From positions 1-5,830 of the forward strand of contig DAHXNM010000138.1 in the NCBI GenBank assembly GCA_027365375.1: DNA of 5,830 nucleotides, read 5' to 3'. Positions 1 to 5,637 of the stretch are shown one piece after another. This DNA is from Ferrimicrobium sp. (GTDB lineage: Bacteria; Actinomycetota; Acidimicrobiia; Acidimicrobiales; Acidimicrobiaceae). Each line of letters begins with the position of its first letter. Position 1 is the first letter of the stretch. The notes under the pieces are model-generated. The model ran no database searches, was not told where the DNA came from, and saw only the letters and a program-made list of their open reading frames with translations. Made by a program: the position numbers and the translations under genes.

Positions 1-331
1 CGATGGATTTCGCCGATGCAGTTAGGTTCTCAATCCTTGACGACGCAACGGACTCAGAACGCAGCAGCACAGCGGCAAACGGAGCGATCTCTGAACCCAT
101 CTCGGTGTCGAAGCGGGCAATCTCGATGGACGCTTCGGTCAAAAGCTGGTGCACTGGTGGGGAGAGCGGGACGGTCTCCACCTGTGCGATCTCAGGGACG
201 ACTGCTGCGTCGTAAGGACCGAGAGCAGCGAGGCGATTCCTGCGGGAACCGGGTATGGCGACGCTGGGTTCCCAATGCCGACGTTCGTAAGTGATAGGTG
301 GCCAAGCTGATGAATAACGATCATTGCTCAT
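1..331 (-). CDS. Fic family protein (AMPylase-type), N-terminal part, gene continues past left edge
   Basis: The minus strand is open from an ATG at 331 to the window edge: 110 complete codons with no stop. The protein begins MSNDRYSSAWPPITYERRHW, has the segment GPYDAAVVPEIA at about residues 38-49, and ends with LLRSESVASSRIENLTASAK at about 89-108. This succession (WP..YE..W, Y.AAVPPEIA, LLRSE..ASSRIE.LTAS) is characteristic of the N-terminal domain of Fic/DOC proteins, which usually transfer AMP from ATP to hydroxyl side chains of target proteins. Residues S97-SRI-E101-N102 fit the class II inhibitory motif (S/T)xxxE(G/N), whose glutamate blocks ATP binding, so activity is probably self-restrained. 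The catalytic HPFxxGNGR loop would lie outside the window, so activity cannot be judged. There is no clear Shine-Dalgarno sequence before the ATG; the start rests on family similarity beginning within 10 residues. No antitoxin partner is visible. Confidence 0.88.
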   Translation of the reverse strand, partial: MSNDRYSSAWPPITYERRHWEPSVAIPGSRRNRLAALGPYDAAVVPEIAQVETVPLSPPVHQLLTEASIEIARFDTEMGSEIAPFAAVLLRSESVASSRIENLTASAKSI

Positions 332-713
332 CCATCCAGTGTAGTACCAGATAGCCAGTAAGTGTTACTAACTGTCGAGGGCAGTCACACTTCCTGAGCG
401 GCTACGGACCATCACATGAATACAGATGAGCCTGATTCTAGGAGAGGCCGATCGGGAGATAAGGGTACCATTGGCTCCGAGGTCCGCACCCGTGTTTCGG
501 GTAAGCCCCACTCACTGATGTTGAGTGTTGTTCGTTTGACTGTTGGCTTCGAACCCACCCCATGGATGAGTCCCCAGGGTTCTCGCCCCAAGTACCGTTT
601 CTAGATTTCCCAGAGGAGCGAGGATTGAACCCTTCGAGTCCACAACACCACCTTGTGGCATCTGCTTCGCTTAGAGGGCGGAGCTTTCGTTGCCCGTTGA
701 TAACTCAGAGTCG
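332..713. other. Intergenic stretch without a supported gene
   Basis: I find no convincing gene on either strand. Short open frames here lack family-like sequence and a plausible ribosome binding site. Several small hairpins can be seen: ACCCG/CGGGT (488-502, 5-base loop), CACTCA/TGAGTG (509-527, 7-base loop) and CCACAA/TTGTGG (640-658, 7-base loop). None is followed by a T-run, so they do not look like intrinsic terminators. The stretch contains the upstream region of the leftward Fic gene, but no strong promoter is evident. Confidence 0.5.
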
Positions 714-761
714 AAGTCACTTCAAAGTCACTTCAAAGTCACTTCACCGAAAAGTCACTGA
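714..761. repeat. Tandem 11-bp direct repeats, three perfect copies plus one degenerate
   Basis: The unit AAGTCACTTCA occurs head to tail at 714-724, 725-735 and 736-746 with no mismatch. After a 5-base gap there is a partial copy, AAGTCACTGA, at 752-761. The period is close to one helical turn, which would place identical sites on the same DNA face. Such arrays serve as binding sites for integrases (arm sites), replication initiators (iterons) or regulators. The position about 90 bases from a tRNA 3' fragment favours integrase or excisionase arm sites, but that assignment is inferred from context alone. Confidence 0.9.
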
Positions 762-801
762 CCAGGGGATATGGGGACGCTACCCCTATATGCCCTGGTT
801 A
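759..801. repeat. Large imperfect inverted repeat (hairpin) next to the tandem repeats
   Basis: The arms 762-776 (CCAGGGGATATGGGG) and 784-798 (CCCCTATATGCCCTGG lies at 783-798) pair over 15 positions with one mismatch (768/792) and one G-T (773/787), around a 7-base loop at 777-783. Pairing can continue outward to 759/801 with one more G-T. No T-tract follows, so it is not a standard terminator. It abuts the fourth 11-bp repeat. It could be a recombination or operator site, or a single-strand fold used in mobilisation. The function is unknown. Confidence 0.75.
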
Positions 802-850
802 ACGAGCTATGAGGAACGCGGAGATAGAGGCAAAAGTATCTCGCTCTTCT

Positions 851-895
851 CTGGGGGTCAAGAGGTCGGGAGTTCAAATCTCCCCAGCCCGACCA
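851..895 (+). tRNA. 3' fragment of a tRNA-Pro(GGG), probable attachment-site remnant
   Basis: The stretch reads as the 3' part of a tRNA. It has anticodon loop CTGGGGG (T33, anticodon GGG, G37), anticodon-stem 3' strand TCAAG, variable loop AGGTC, T-stem GGGAG (868-872), T-loop TTCAAAT, T-stem CTCCC (880-884), acceptor 3' strand CAGCCCG (885-891), discriminator A and encoded CCA (893-895). The matching 5' parts are missing. The five bases before the loop (CTTCT) pair with only three positions of TCAAG, and no CGGGCTG acceptor strand or D-arm lies upstream. It therefore cannot be a working tRNA. Loss of similarity at the anticodon region is the usual crossover pattern of tRNA-targeting integrases, which leave such 3' copies at the far end of the inserted element. 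Confidence 0.75.
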
Positions 896-1230
896 TAAAT
901 GTCTAAGTCGGATGGGCAAATTCTTTCTCTTTCATTTTCCTAGTCTTCAGCGGTAGCCTATGGCAGCCGGCGTGGATTAGCGTGTTCGATGGCCAGTCCA
1001 ATGATTGGTTTGATCTCTTCGGCCTCCTGTATCAGAAGTTGTAGCGAGTAGGTCAACTGTATGAGTGGATTTCGGGTGGCGTTAGGTGGGCACGTTCTGG
1101 ACGATACGGGACGCTGGCTCCGCTTGACTGCTCGGTTGGTGGATAAGGTTCGCCCATCAGGGGTAGTCTTCGTTGACCAGCATCCAGTCGACTCATCGAC
1201 GAGGAGCCGGCGACGAGCTTAACTGCCGAT
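896..1230. other. Gene-poor stretch with unassigned coding-like debris
   Basis: No intact gene is supported. Two short open segments look weakly coding. On the minus strand, a frame ending at the TAG of 958-960 gives a C-terminus containing LLIQEAEEIKPIIGLAIEHA. On the plus strand, ATG 1061 to TAA 1222 gives 53 residues including GGHVLDDTGRWLRLTARLVD. They overlap at about 1061-1218, neither has a Shine-Dalgarno sequence, and I recognise neither. A short palindrome, CCAATGATTGG, lies at 998-1008. Confidence 0.4.
958..1056 (-). pseudogene. Unassigned C-terminal protein fragment
   Basis: The minus-strand frame ending at 958 is open back to 1218 without an ATG. Only the last 32 or so residues (from a possible TTG at 1056) have a natural-looking composition, with an acidic helix EAEEIKPIIGLAIEHA and the tail NPRRLP before the stop. 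I do not recognise the family. It is best read as the tail of a gene whose upstream part has decayed. A plus-strand frame over the same bases (ending TTG TAG near 1043) is an alternative, so the strand is not certain. Confidence 0.25.
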
Positions 1231-1552
1231 CGAGTCTGCATTCGTGGAATTCCCGAGGAGACGCCGTTCGCTGTCCTCATAACGGACGATGTCAGCCGCG
1301 AAATTGGTCCTCGAACCAATCTTCGAAGCTGACTTCTCGCCGGTAAGCTTTGGATTCTGTGCAGAAGCGCTCTTAAACACCAAGCCCTCGAAGTCCTAAG
1401 GACTACTCACAAGCCGAGGGATGGTATAGGTACTCGATGCTGACATCAAGGCCTGCTTCGACACAATCGACCATGACAAGCTCATGGCCCAGATTGAACG
1501 TCGCGTCGTTGACCGGCAGATGTTGAAGCTGGCTATACCTAGCCATCCATAA
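1231..1552 (+). pseudogene. Group II intron reverse transcriptase (LtrA-type), degenerate fragment
   Basis: Successive pieces in shifted frames match the fingers-palm start of group II intron-encoded reverse transcriptases. First come KLVLEPIFEADFSPVSFGF (about 1298-1354, the LEPIFEADF..SYGFR signature), then RSALKHQALEVLRTTHKPRD (1363-1422, after a frameshift that removed the PG of FGFRPGRSA), then VLDADIKACFDTIDHDKLM (1430-1486, RT motif with the first catalytic aspartate) and the following helix to LKL at 1531. TAG at 1427-1429 replaces the conserved tryptophan codon before VLDAD. After 1531 similarity stops, and a TAA follows at 1550-1552. The YADD active-site motif, maturase and endonuclease domains are all missing, so no activity is possible. 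GIP at 1246-1254 may be the relic of the upstream LGIP motif. I could not place the intron RNA borders. Confidence 0.85.
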
Positions 1553-1900
1553 AACCCGGGAGGTTCAATATGTATTTTGAATTGCTGATGAATCGTCCCA
1601 CAAATGGAACACGAAACGAAATCACACCCAACTCCGGGTCAGAAGCGATCGATAACCGCACCATTTGTACGTGACAGTGAACCTACCCAGGACCACCTGG
1701 CGACGGCAAAGCCATGTTGCGTCGGTGGATCCTGGCTCAAGTGATGTCTCTCGACCTGGACGCCAAACGGATGCTGAGAATCGCTCTAACCACACGACCT
1801 ATCGCGACAGTAGCACTCCTATGACCCGAGTACTAAAGCCCCTGCTAGGAGATAAACTTTCGTAACAGTTCGAAGATGCAGTGCAAGCGTCGTCACGATG
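1553..1900. other. Gene-poor stretch, probably decayed sequence
   Basis: No intact gene is supported. Frames here are short and lack ribosome binding sites. The only suggestive piece is a P-loop-like peptide encoded at 1681-1824, listed separately. I see no terminator with a clear stem and T-run and no repeats of note. Confidence 0.4.
1681..1824 (+). pseudogene. Fragment with a P-loop-like motif, unassigned
   Basis: The frame opens directly after a TGA at 1678-1680 and ends at TGA 1822-1824, giving 47 residues. It begins TYPGPPGDGKAMLRRWILAQ; GPPGDGKA resembles the Walker A motif GPPGxGKS/T of AAA-type ATPases, although the final Ser/Thr is Ala. The following MLRRWILAQVMSLDLDAKRM could be a helix. 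With no Walker B, no start signal and no length, it is at most a relic of an ATPase, and a chance resemblance is possible. An overlapping frame from ATG 1665 has no family-like features. Confidence 0.25.
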
Positions 1901-1902
1901 TG

Positions 1903-1938
1903 TTAGGTTCGTACTAGTACCAGATGATAGTTCTGGTA
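1903..1938 (+). promoter_or_regulatory. Candidate promoter and operator-like dyad upstream of the small exported protein
   Basis: A 10-bp perfect palindrome GTACTAGTAC (1911-1920) overlaps a 7-bp inverted repeat TACCAGA (1918-1924) / TCTGGTA (1932-1938) with a 7-base loop. A weak sigma70-like pair, TTAGGT (1903-1908) and TGATAGT (1925-1931) with 17-base spacing, runs through the dyad. A protein bound there would cover the -10 region. The promoter match is poor, so the dyad itself is the firmer observation. Confidence 0.35.
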
Positions 1939-1961
1939 GTGACGATTACCAAAAGGAGGTA

Positions 1962-2177
1962 ATGGTGAGGGTAAGAAACATCGTGGTAGGGGGGGCAGTT
2001 CTAGCTGCCAGTCTCGGAGTTACCAGCTTGGGGGCCGGGATGGGGTTGACGGCGAGTCAATCTAGCCTTGCTCAGGCACATTCGGGGCTGACTGTCAGAG
2101 GTACCGAGAGTCCTGGTCTGCATGGGTGCGACCCAAGTTCTGGGATTTGCTTCCTCGTGAAGGGCTCCCCGCAGTGA
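1962..2177 (+). CDS. Small exported protein of about 71 residues, unknown function
   Basis: A strong Shine-Dalgarno AAAAGGAGGT (1951-1960) fixes the start near 1962-1967. ATG 1962 is only 2 bases from GGAGG, while GTG 1965 sits at a better 5 bases, so the true start may be GTG (70 residues). The product opens MVRVRN, a basic n-region, followed by a hydrophobic stretch IVVGGAVLAASLGVTSLGAG (about 7-26) and a Ser/Ala-rich segment with a plausible signal peptidase site near AQA-HS (about 39-40). The mature part would be some 32 residues, Gly/Ser-rich, with two cysteines (C56 and C63, spacing C-x6-C) close to the C-terminus. I recognise no family. The strong ribosome binding site and coherent signal peptide argue that it is real despite the decayed DNA to its left. 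It lies upstream of and co-directional with the FtsX-like permease; a functional link is unproven. Confidence 0.65.
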   Translation: MVRVRNIVVGGAVLAASLGVTSLGAGMGLTASQSSLAQAHSGLTVRGTESPGLHGCDPSSGICFLVKGSPQ

Positions 2178-2514
2178 GCGTAGCGATCAGCAGAGTAGGT
2201 CGGGATGGTTTAGCGAGTGGGCAATCGACTCTAATGAGTAGGTTAGGTTAACCCCGTGGATGGTTCTGGTGCCCGTGACCATGAATTCGCCATAGGATTG
2301 CGACCCAGGCACCAGAGCTTCTTGAGGTGGTTTCGGTGTTACCTTGCTGTCCTGAAGCGGTCTTGGGTCGCTCACGGTGGAGTTCAGGCTGGGTCGTGGT
2401 ATTAGCGCATCCGAGCGCTGAAATGTGGTATTAATGAGGAGAGTTGACAAACTGGTTGCGACGTGCGGGAGCTGAACGAATCCTTTGTTATTCGATCTTT
2501 TGGATCATGAGCAA
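2178..2514. other. Intergenic region with inverted and direct repeats before the permease
   Basis: There is no supported gene. The stretch holds a 9-bp perfect inverted repeat, TCTGGTGCC (2265-2273) / GGCACCAGA (2308-2316), with a 34-base spacer. GCGACCCA near 2300 can pair with TGGGTCGC near 2365, so alternative folds are possible. A 9-bp direct repeat flanks a small hairpin at 2396-2433. TTGACA at 2444-2449 looks like a -35 box, but no acceptable -10 follows at 16-18 bases, so I do not call a promoter. Confidence 0.5.
2396..2433. promoter_or_regulatory. Direct repeat pair flanking a small palindrome upstream of the permease
   Basis: GTGGTATTA occurs at 2396-2404 and again at 2425-2433, 29 bases apart (about three helical turns). 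Between them lies AGCGC (2404-2408) / GCGCT (2415-2419), an inverted repeat with a 6-base spacer. The array ends about 80 bases before the permease ATG. Its geometry fits a regulator binding site, but no regulator gene is in the window. Confidence 0.35.
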
Positions 2515-5500
2515 ATGATTGCCACGAAGATCGGCCTCTTCTTGCGAGGGTTGCGGTTTCGCCTTGGAGCTCTCATTTTCCTCTTGGTCGCTGCCGTCGT
2601 GGCGATTGCTGGCGCAACCGTGGGACCGATTTACTTGGGATCCGCTCAGGACTCGGTCCTGGTAGGGAGCTTGCACTTTGCTCCTGAGGTCAAGGCAGGT
2701 CTGAAAGTGGTGTCGGTCCATGCGTTAGCAAAGAACCGCCTCACGGCGGCGAGAGATCAGCTCCCTACCTTGGATGGCAGGGCACTCTTTGGTAATCCGA
2801 TCTACACGGCGCAGGTTCCAGCCATGGTGATGGCAACTCCGGGCGTGAAAGGGGAGTTACTTGCGACGACTCTCCTGGAGCGTTCGGACGCGTGTGCCCA
2901 ACTGAAGCTCGATGCTGGACGCTGTCCGACCTCAAGGGACCAAGTCATCGTCTCACAGCGCACAGCCAGGTATTTGGGGGTGAAGGTCGGGGCAATCCTC
3001 ACTGTCACCGCAGGACTTATTGCCCCTGGACTCCCTGGGGCAGGGGCAAGTGCGAGCTACCATGTTGTCGGAACGTATGCGATCCCAGATATCTCGACTC
3101 GGTATTGGTGGGATGAGGAGTTCTTCACATTTGGAACCACTATTAGCCCAGTGACCTTGGATCCTATGTTCGTTGCACCCGGGTTCTTTGGGGGCAAGGC
3201 GGCCTTTGGTACGACGACGGTTGGCGGCCTGAGCAGCTACGAAGGAGTCGACCGGGAGCTACAGATGTCGCTGCGGCCCGAAGTCGTCAATATCCACAAC
3301 TATCAGCAGAGCGAATTAGTCACTGCGCGCTATCGAACCCAGGTTGCGGCGCGGGAAGGTTTGACTGCCTCCTCCGGTCTTGCGTCACAAATTCGAGCGA
3401 TCGTCGCCTCCCAACACTCAATGTCCACCCTCGTGACGGTGATCATCTTGGAGCTGATCCTCCTCGGTCTCATCGTCTTTGGAACCCTCATCTGGCGGAT
3501 GGTGCAATCGAGGATGGGTGAGTTTCGACTCGCCCAACTGAGAGGCGTTCGTCCCAGAAGTATCGTGGCGAGAGCTATCGGTGAACCACTCGTGGTGCTC
3601 GTGATCGCAGCCCCACTCGGGTTCCTCGGTGCCTACTTGACGGTATCGATTATAGGACATACCTACTTTGTGGCTGGGACCAAGCTCTACATCTTGCCCA
3701 CCACCTATCTCGCCGGCTTAGCGGTCATCGTGGCTGCCTTGGTGGTGACCGTGATCGCCGCAGTGACCGTCCTTCGCCGTGGGGTGCTTGAGGCGAGTCG
3801 CTCTGTGTTGCGCAACCATGGGCGTTTCCGGGCACTCATCGACGTGTTGACCGTGGTCGTTGCTGCAGTACTTACCGCACAGCTGGTGATAGCCCCGACC
3901 AACGGCAACAAAGTTGATCCCTTAGCCGGTGCCGCCCCGGCCTTATTAGGGGCTGGGTTTGCCATCGTTGTGATCGCATTGACCGGCCTCGCACTCCGTG
4001 GTGCCCGTCGTCTCACCCGCAATGGACGCCGGATCTCGTGGTACCTGGCGGTTCGCCAACTACGGGCCCGTTCCCCAATGTTGCGCCAGATCATTCCCTT
4101 TGGCATGGCACTCGCGCTAGTGGTCTTTGGCTACGGTGCCCAATCGGTGATCGCCCGTCATCGCAGTGATGTCGCTGGCTATGAGGTTGGAGCCGGCAAG
4201 GTACTCACCGTCTCTCTGCCGAAGTACTTAGGCCTCCTACGAGCAGTTGATCAGGCTGACCCAGGTGGTCATGAGGCGATGGCGGCTGAGCTCTATCGTT
4301 CTGAAACCGGCACCACGTTGGCACTACAGGCAAGCCGCTTTCAAGCAGTATCGTGGCCAGCTGCCCTCGATGCTGGCTCAGCTGCAACCATCGAGCATCG
4401 TCTTGTTCCCTTAGCGAGCAAGGCCTTGACCACGAACGCCTCGTCCTTGACCGTCACGGCTAATACGCGAGGAACGATCCCAGCGGGCGTCCAAGTCGAG
4501 TTGACCGTCTCCCTGTATGACGAAGCGCAGGCGACTCCTGATGTTCTCGTCATCCCCTTGTATGCGACCCCGAAGACTGAGCTAGTTTCGATCCCGTGTC
4601 GGATTGGTGGCTGTCTCCTGTCTGGCATTGGGTATCTGGCGATCTCAAATGGCGGCGTGGTCAATCCGTCAGCAACCTTCGCAATTGAGATCGAGCACCT
4701 CGGGGGTATTAGAAATCCGAGTGGCTCCGGCGTGCTCGCCAGCGCCTGGAAAGCGGGCATCAATGCCCCCGTCAAGGTGCGTTCTCCACACCCCGGCCTC
4801 CTCACCTTCACGGCCTACCCAGCTACCGGTGGCTCCGACATCGCTGTGGTACCTGCCAGTTACCCAACTTATCTCCCCGCCATCGTCAGTCAGAGTGTCA
4901 AAGCGACGCTATCGGCGAACTCCGTCTCAGCCGTTGGAACCGGTGTCACCGTTGGTCTCGATGGCAACCAGATCAACATCCGTCCCATCCTCACCCTCTC
5001 CTCCCTCCCCTCGGTTGGTGCCGATGCCAGTATTGTCGACCTCACCCAAGCCGAACTAGCCCAAGACTCGGCCTCCTCGGCCAGCAACCAGGTCTGGCTC
5101 GCCAAAGGAGCCCCACCCTCGATCATCCATCGACTCCAGGGAGAAGGGGTCGTCATCGACTCTATCACCTCAGCCCATGCTTTGGCAGCTTCCTATGCCA
5201 ATGAACCCCTTGGCTTAGCCGAACGACTCTTCCCAATCGCCGCAGCCGCCGGCATCGTGGTCGTCCTCCTTGGATTGGCCTTTGAGCTCCTCGTCGAGGG
5301 TCGAGGCAGAATCCCAGAGTTTGCCGCCATCCGAGTCCTTGGCCTCACAAGAGCCCGACTCGCAATCGGCTACATCCTAGAGGCAACCATCCTGGTGGTA
5401 GCTGCTGCTATCGCAGGTGTCGGAGCCGGGCTCCTCGGTGCTCGCCTGGCCCTACCAGCCCTGCCCGAGATCGACTCAGGACTTGATGGCCTCCACTTTG

Positions 5501-5637
5501 GCTACGCCCTCCCTGTACTTGGCGAGATCGCCATCGTCGCCGTGGTGCTCGTCGCCGCGATTGTTGTAGGCGCCATCGCCGCCCTTCGCGTCGTTGGACG
5601 AGCAAGCTTTGATGAGTTGCGAGCAGGTGACCGATGA
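2515..5637 (+). CDS. FtsX-like (MacB-type) ABC transporter permease, large two-domain form
   Basis: The 1040-residue membrane protein has the layout of long actinobacterial FtsX-family permeases. TM1 is at about 18-41; a first external domain spans 42-302; an FtsX three-helix core follows (about 306-331, 357-381, 398-420); then three more helices (about 441-460, 470-492, 525-546); a second external domain spans about 547-900; and a closing FtsX core lies at about 903-928, 951-981 and 997-1027. Cytosolic loops after the first helix of each core contain the family-like ER/L..RLRGVRPR-type segment (EFRLAQLRGVRPRSIVAR; EFAAIRVLGLTRARLA). Each external domain has a cysteine pair (C127/C137; C695/C700) that could form disulfides. 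Such permeases work with a cytosolic ATPase, often as mechanotransmitters or exporters of lipids or peptides; the substrate is unknown. ATG 2515 is preferred because MIATKIGLFLRGLRFRLG resembles the family start. TTG 2485 (1050 residues) is possible. Neither has a good Shine-Dalgarno sequence. The frame is intact throughout, in contrast to both flanks. Confidence 0.92.
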   Translation: MIATKIGLFLRGLRFRLGALIFLLVAAVVAIAGATVGPIYLGSAQDSVLVGSLHFAPEVKAGLKVVSVHALAKNRLTAARDQLPTLDGRALFGNPIYTAQVPAMVMATPGVKGELLATTLLERSDACAQLKLDAGRCPTSRDQVIVSQRTARYLGVKVGAILTVTAGLIAPGLPGAGASASYHVVGTYAIPDISTRYWWDEEFFTFGTTISPVTLDPMFVAPGFFGGKAAFGTTTVGGLSSYEGVDRELQMSLRPEVVNIHNYQQSELVTARYRTQVAAREGLTASSGLASQIRAIVASQHSMSTLVTVIILELILLGLIVFGTLIWRMVQSRMGEFRLAQLRGVRPRSIVARAIGEPLVVLVIAAPLGFLGAYLTVSIIGHTYFVAGTKLYILPTTYLAGLAVIVAALVVTVIAAVTVLRRGVLEASRSVLRNHGRFRALIDVLTVVVAAVLTAQLVIAPTNGNKVDPLAGAAPALLGAGFAIVVIALTGLALRGARRLTRNGRRISWYLAVRQLRARSPMLRQIIPFGMALALVVFGYGAQSVIARHRSDVAGYEVGAGKVLTVSLPKYLGLLRAVDQADPGGHEAMAAELYRSETGTTLALQASRFQAVSWPAALDAGSAATIEHRLVPLASKALTTNASSLTVTANTRGTIPAGVQVELTVSLYDEAQATPDVLVIPLYATPKTELVSIPCRIGGCLLSGIGYLAISNGGVVNPSATFAIEIEHLGGIRNPSGSGVLASAWKAGINAPVKVRSPHPGLLTFTAYPATGGSDIAVVPASYPTYLPAIVSQSVKATLSANSVSAVGTGVTVGLDGNQINIRPILTLSSLPSVGADASIVDLTQAELAQDSASSASNQVWLAKGAPPSIIHRLQGEGVVIDSITSAHALAASYANEPLGLAERLFPIAAAAGIVVVLLGLAFELLVEGRGRIPEFAAIRVLGLTRARLAIGYILEATILVVAAAIAGVGAGLLGARLALPALPEIDSGLDGLHFGYALPVLGEIAIVAVVLVAAIVVGAIAALRVVGRASFDELRAGDR

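Noticed and set aside
540..640. TTCGAACCCAC (about 548) and GATTGAACCC (about 623) look like T-arms of minus-strand tRNAs
   Set aside because: The T-stems do not pair fully and no matching acceptor, D-arm or anticodon arm could be assembled on the minus strand.
562..906. A 114-codon plus-strand frame ending ...VGSSNLPSPTINV
   Set aside because: It runs through the tandem repeats, the hairpin and the tRNA fragment; its C-terminus is just the tRNA read as protein. It has no Shine-Dalgarno sequence and no family-like features.
1053..1319. An 88-codon minus-strand frame opposite the reverse transcriptase relic
   Set aside because: Its first part is antisense to recognisable RT sequence, it has no ribosome binding site, and its composition is not protein-like.
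342..1925. An identical 11-mer TAGTACCAGAT at 342-352 (before the Fic start) and 1915-1925 (before the small exported gene), possibly a shared operator
   Set aside because: Several 11-base matches are expected by chance in a window this long, and the flanking bases do not form the same dyad at both places.
2444..2472. TTGACA at 2444-2449 as the -35 box of a permease promoter
   Set aside because: At 16-18 bases downstream the sequence is G-rich (CGGGAGC) with no resemblance to TATAAT.
3705..4811. Long open frames on the minus strand inside the permease (133 and 156 codons)
   Set aside because: They are antisense shadows of a clearly coding membrane protein, rich in Arg/Ser/Pro/Thr and without start signals.
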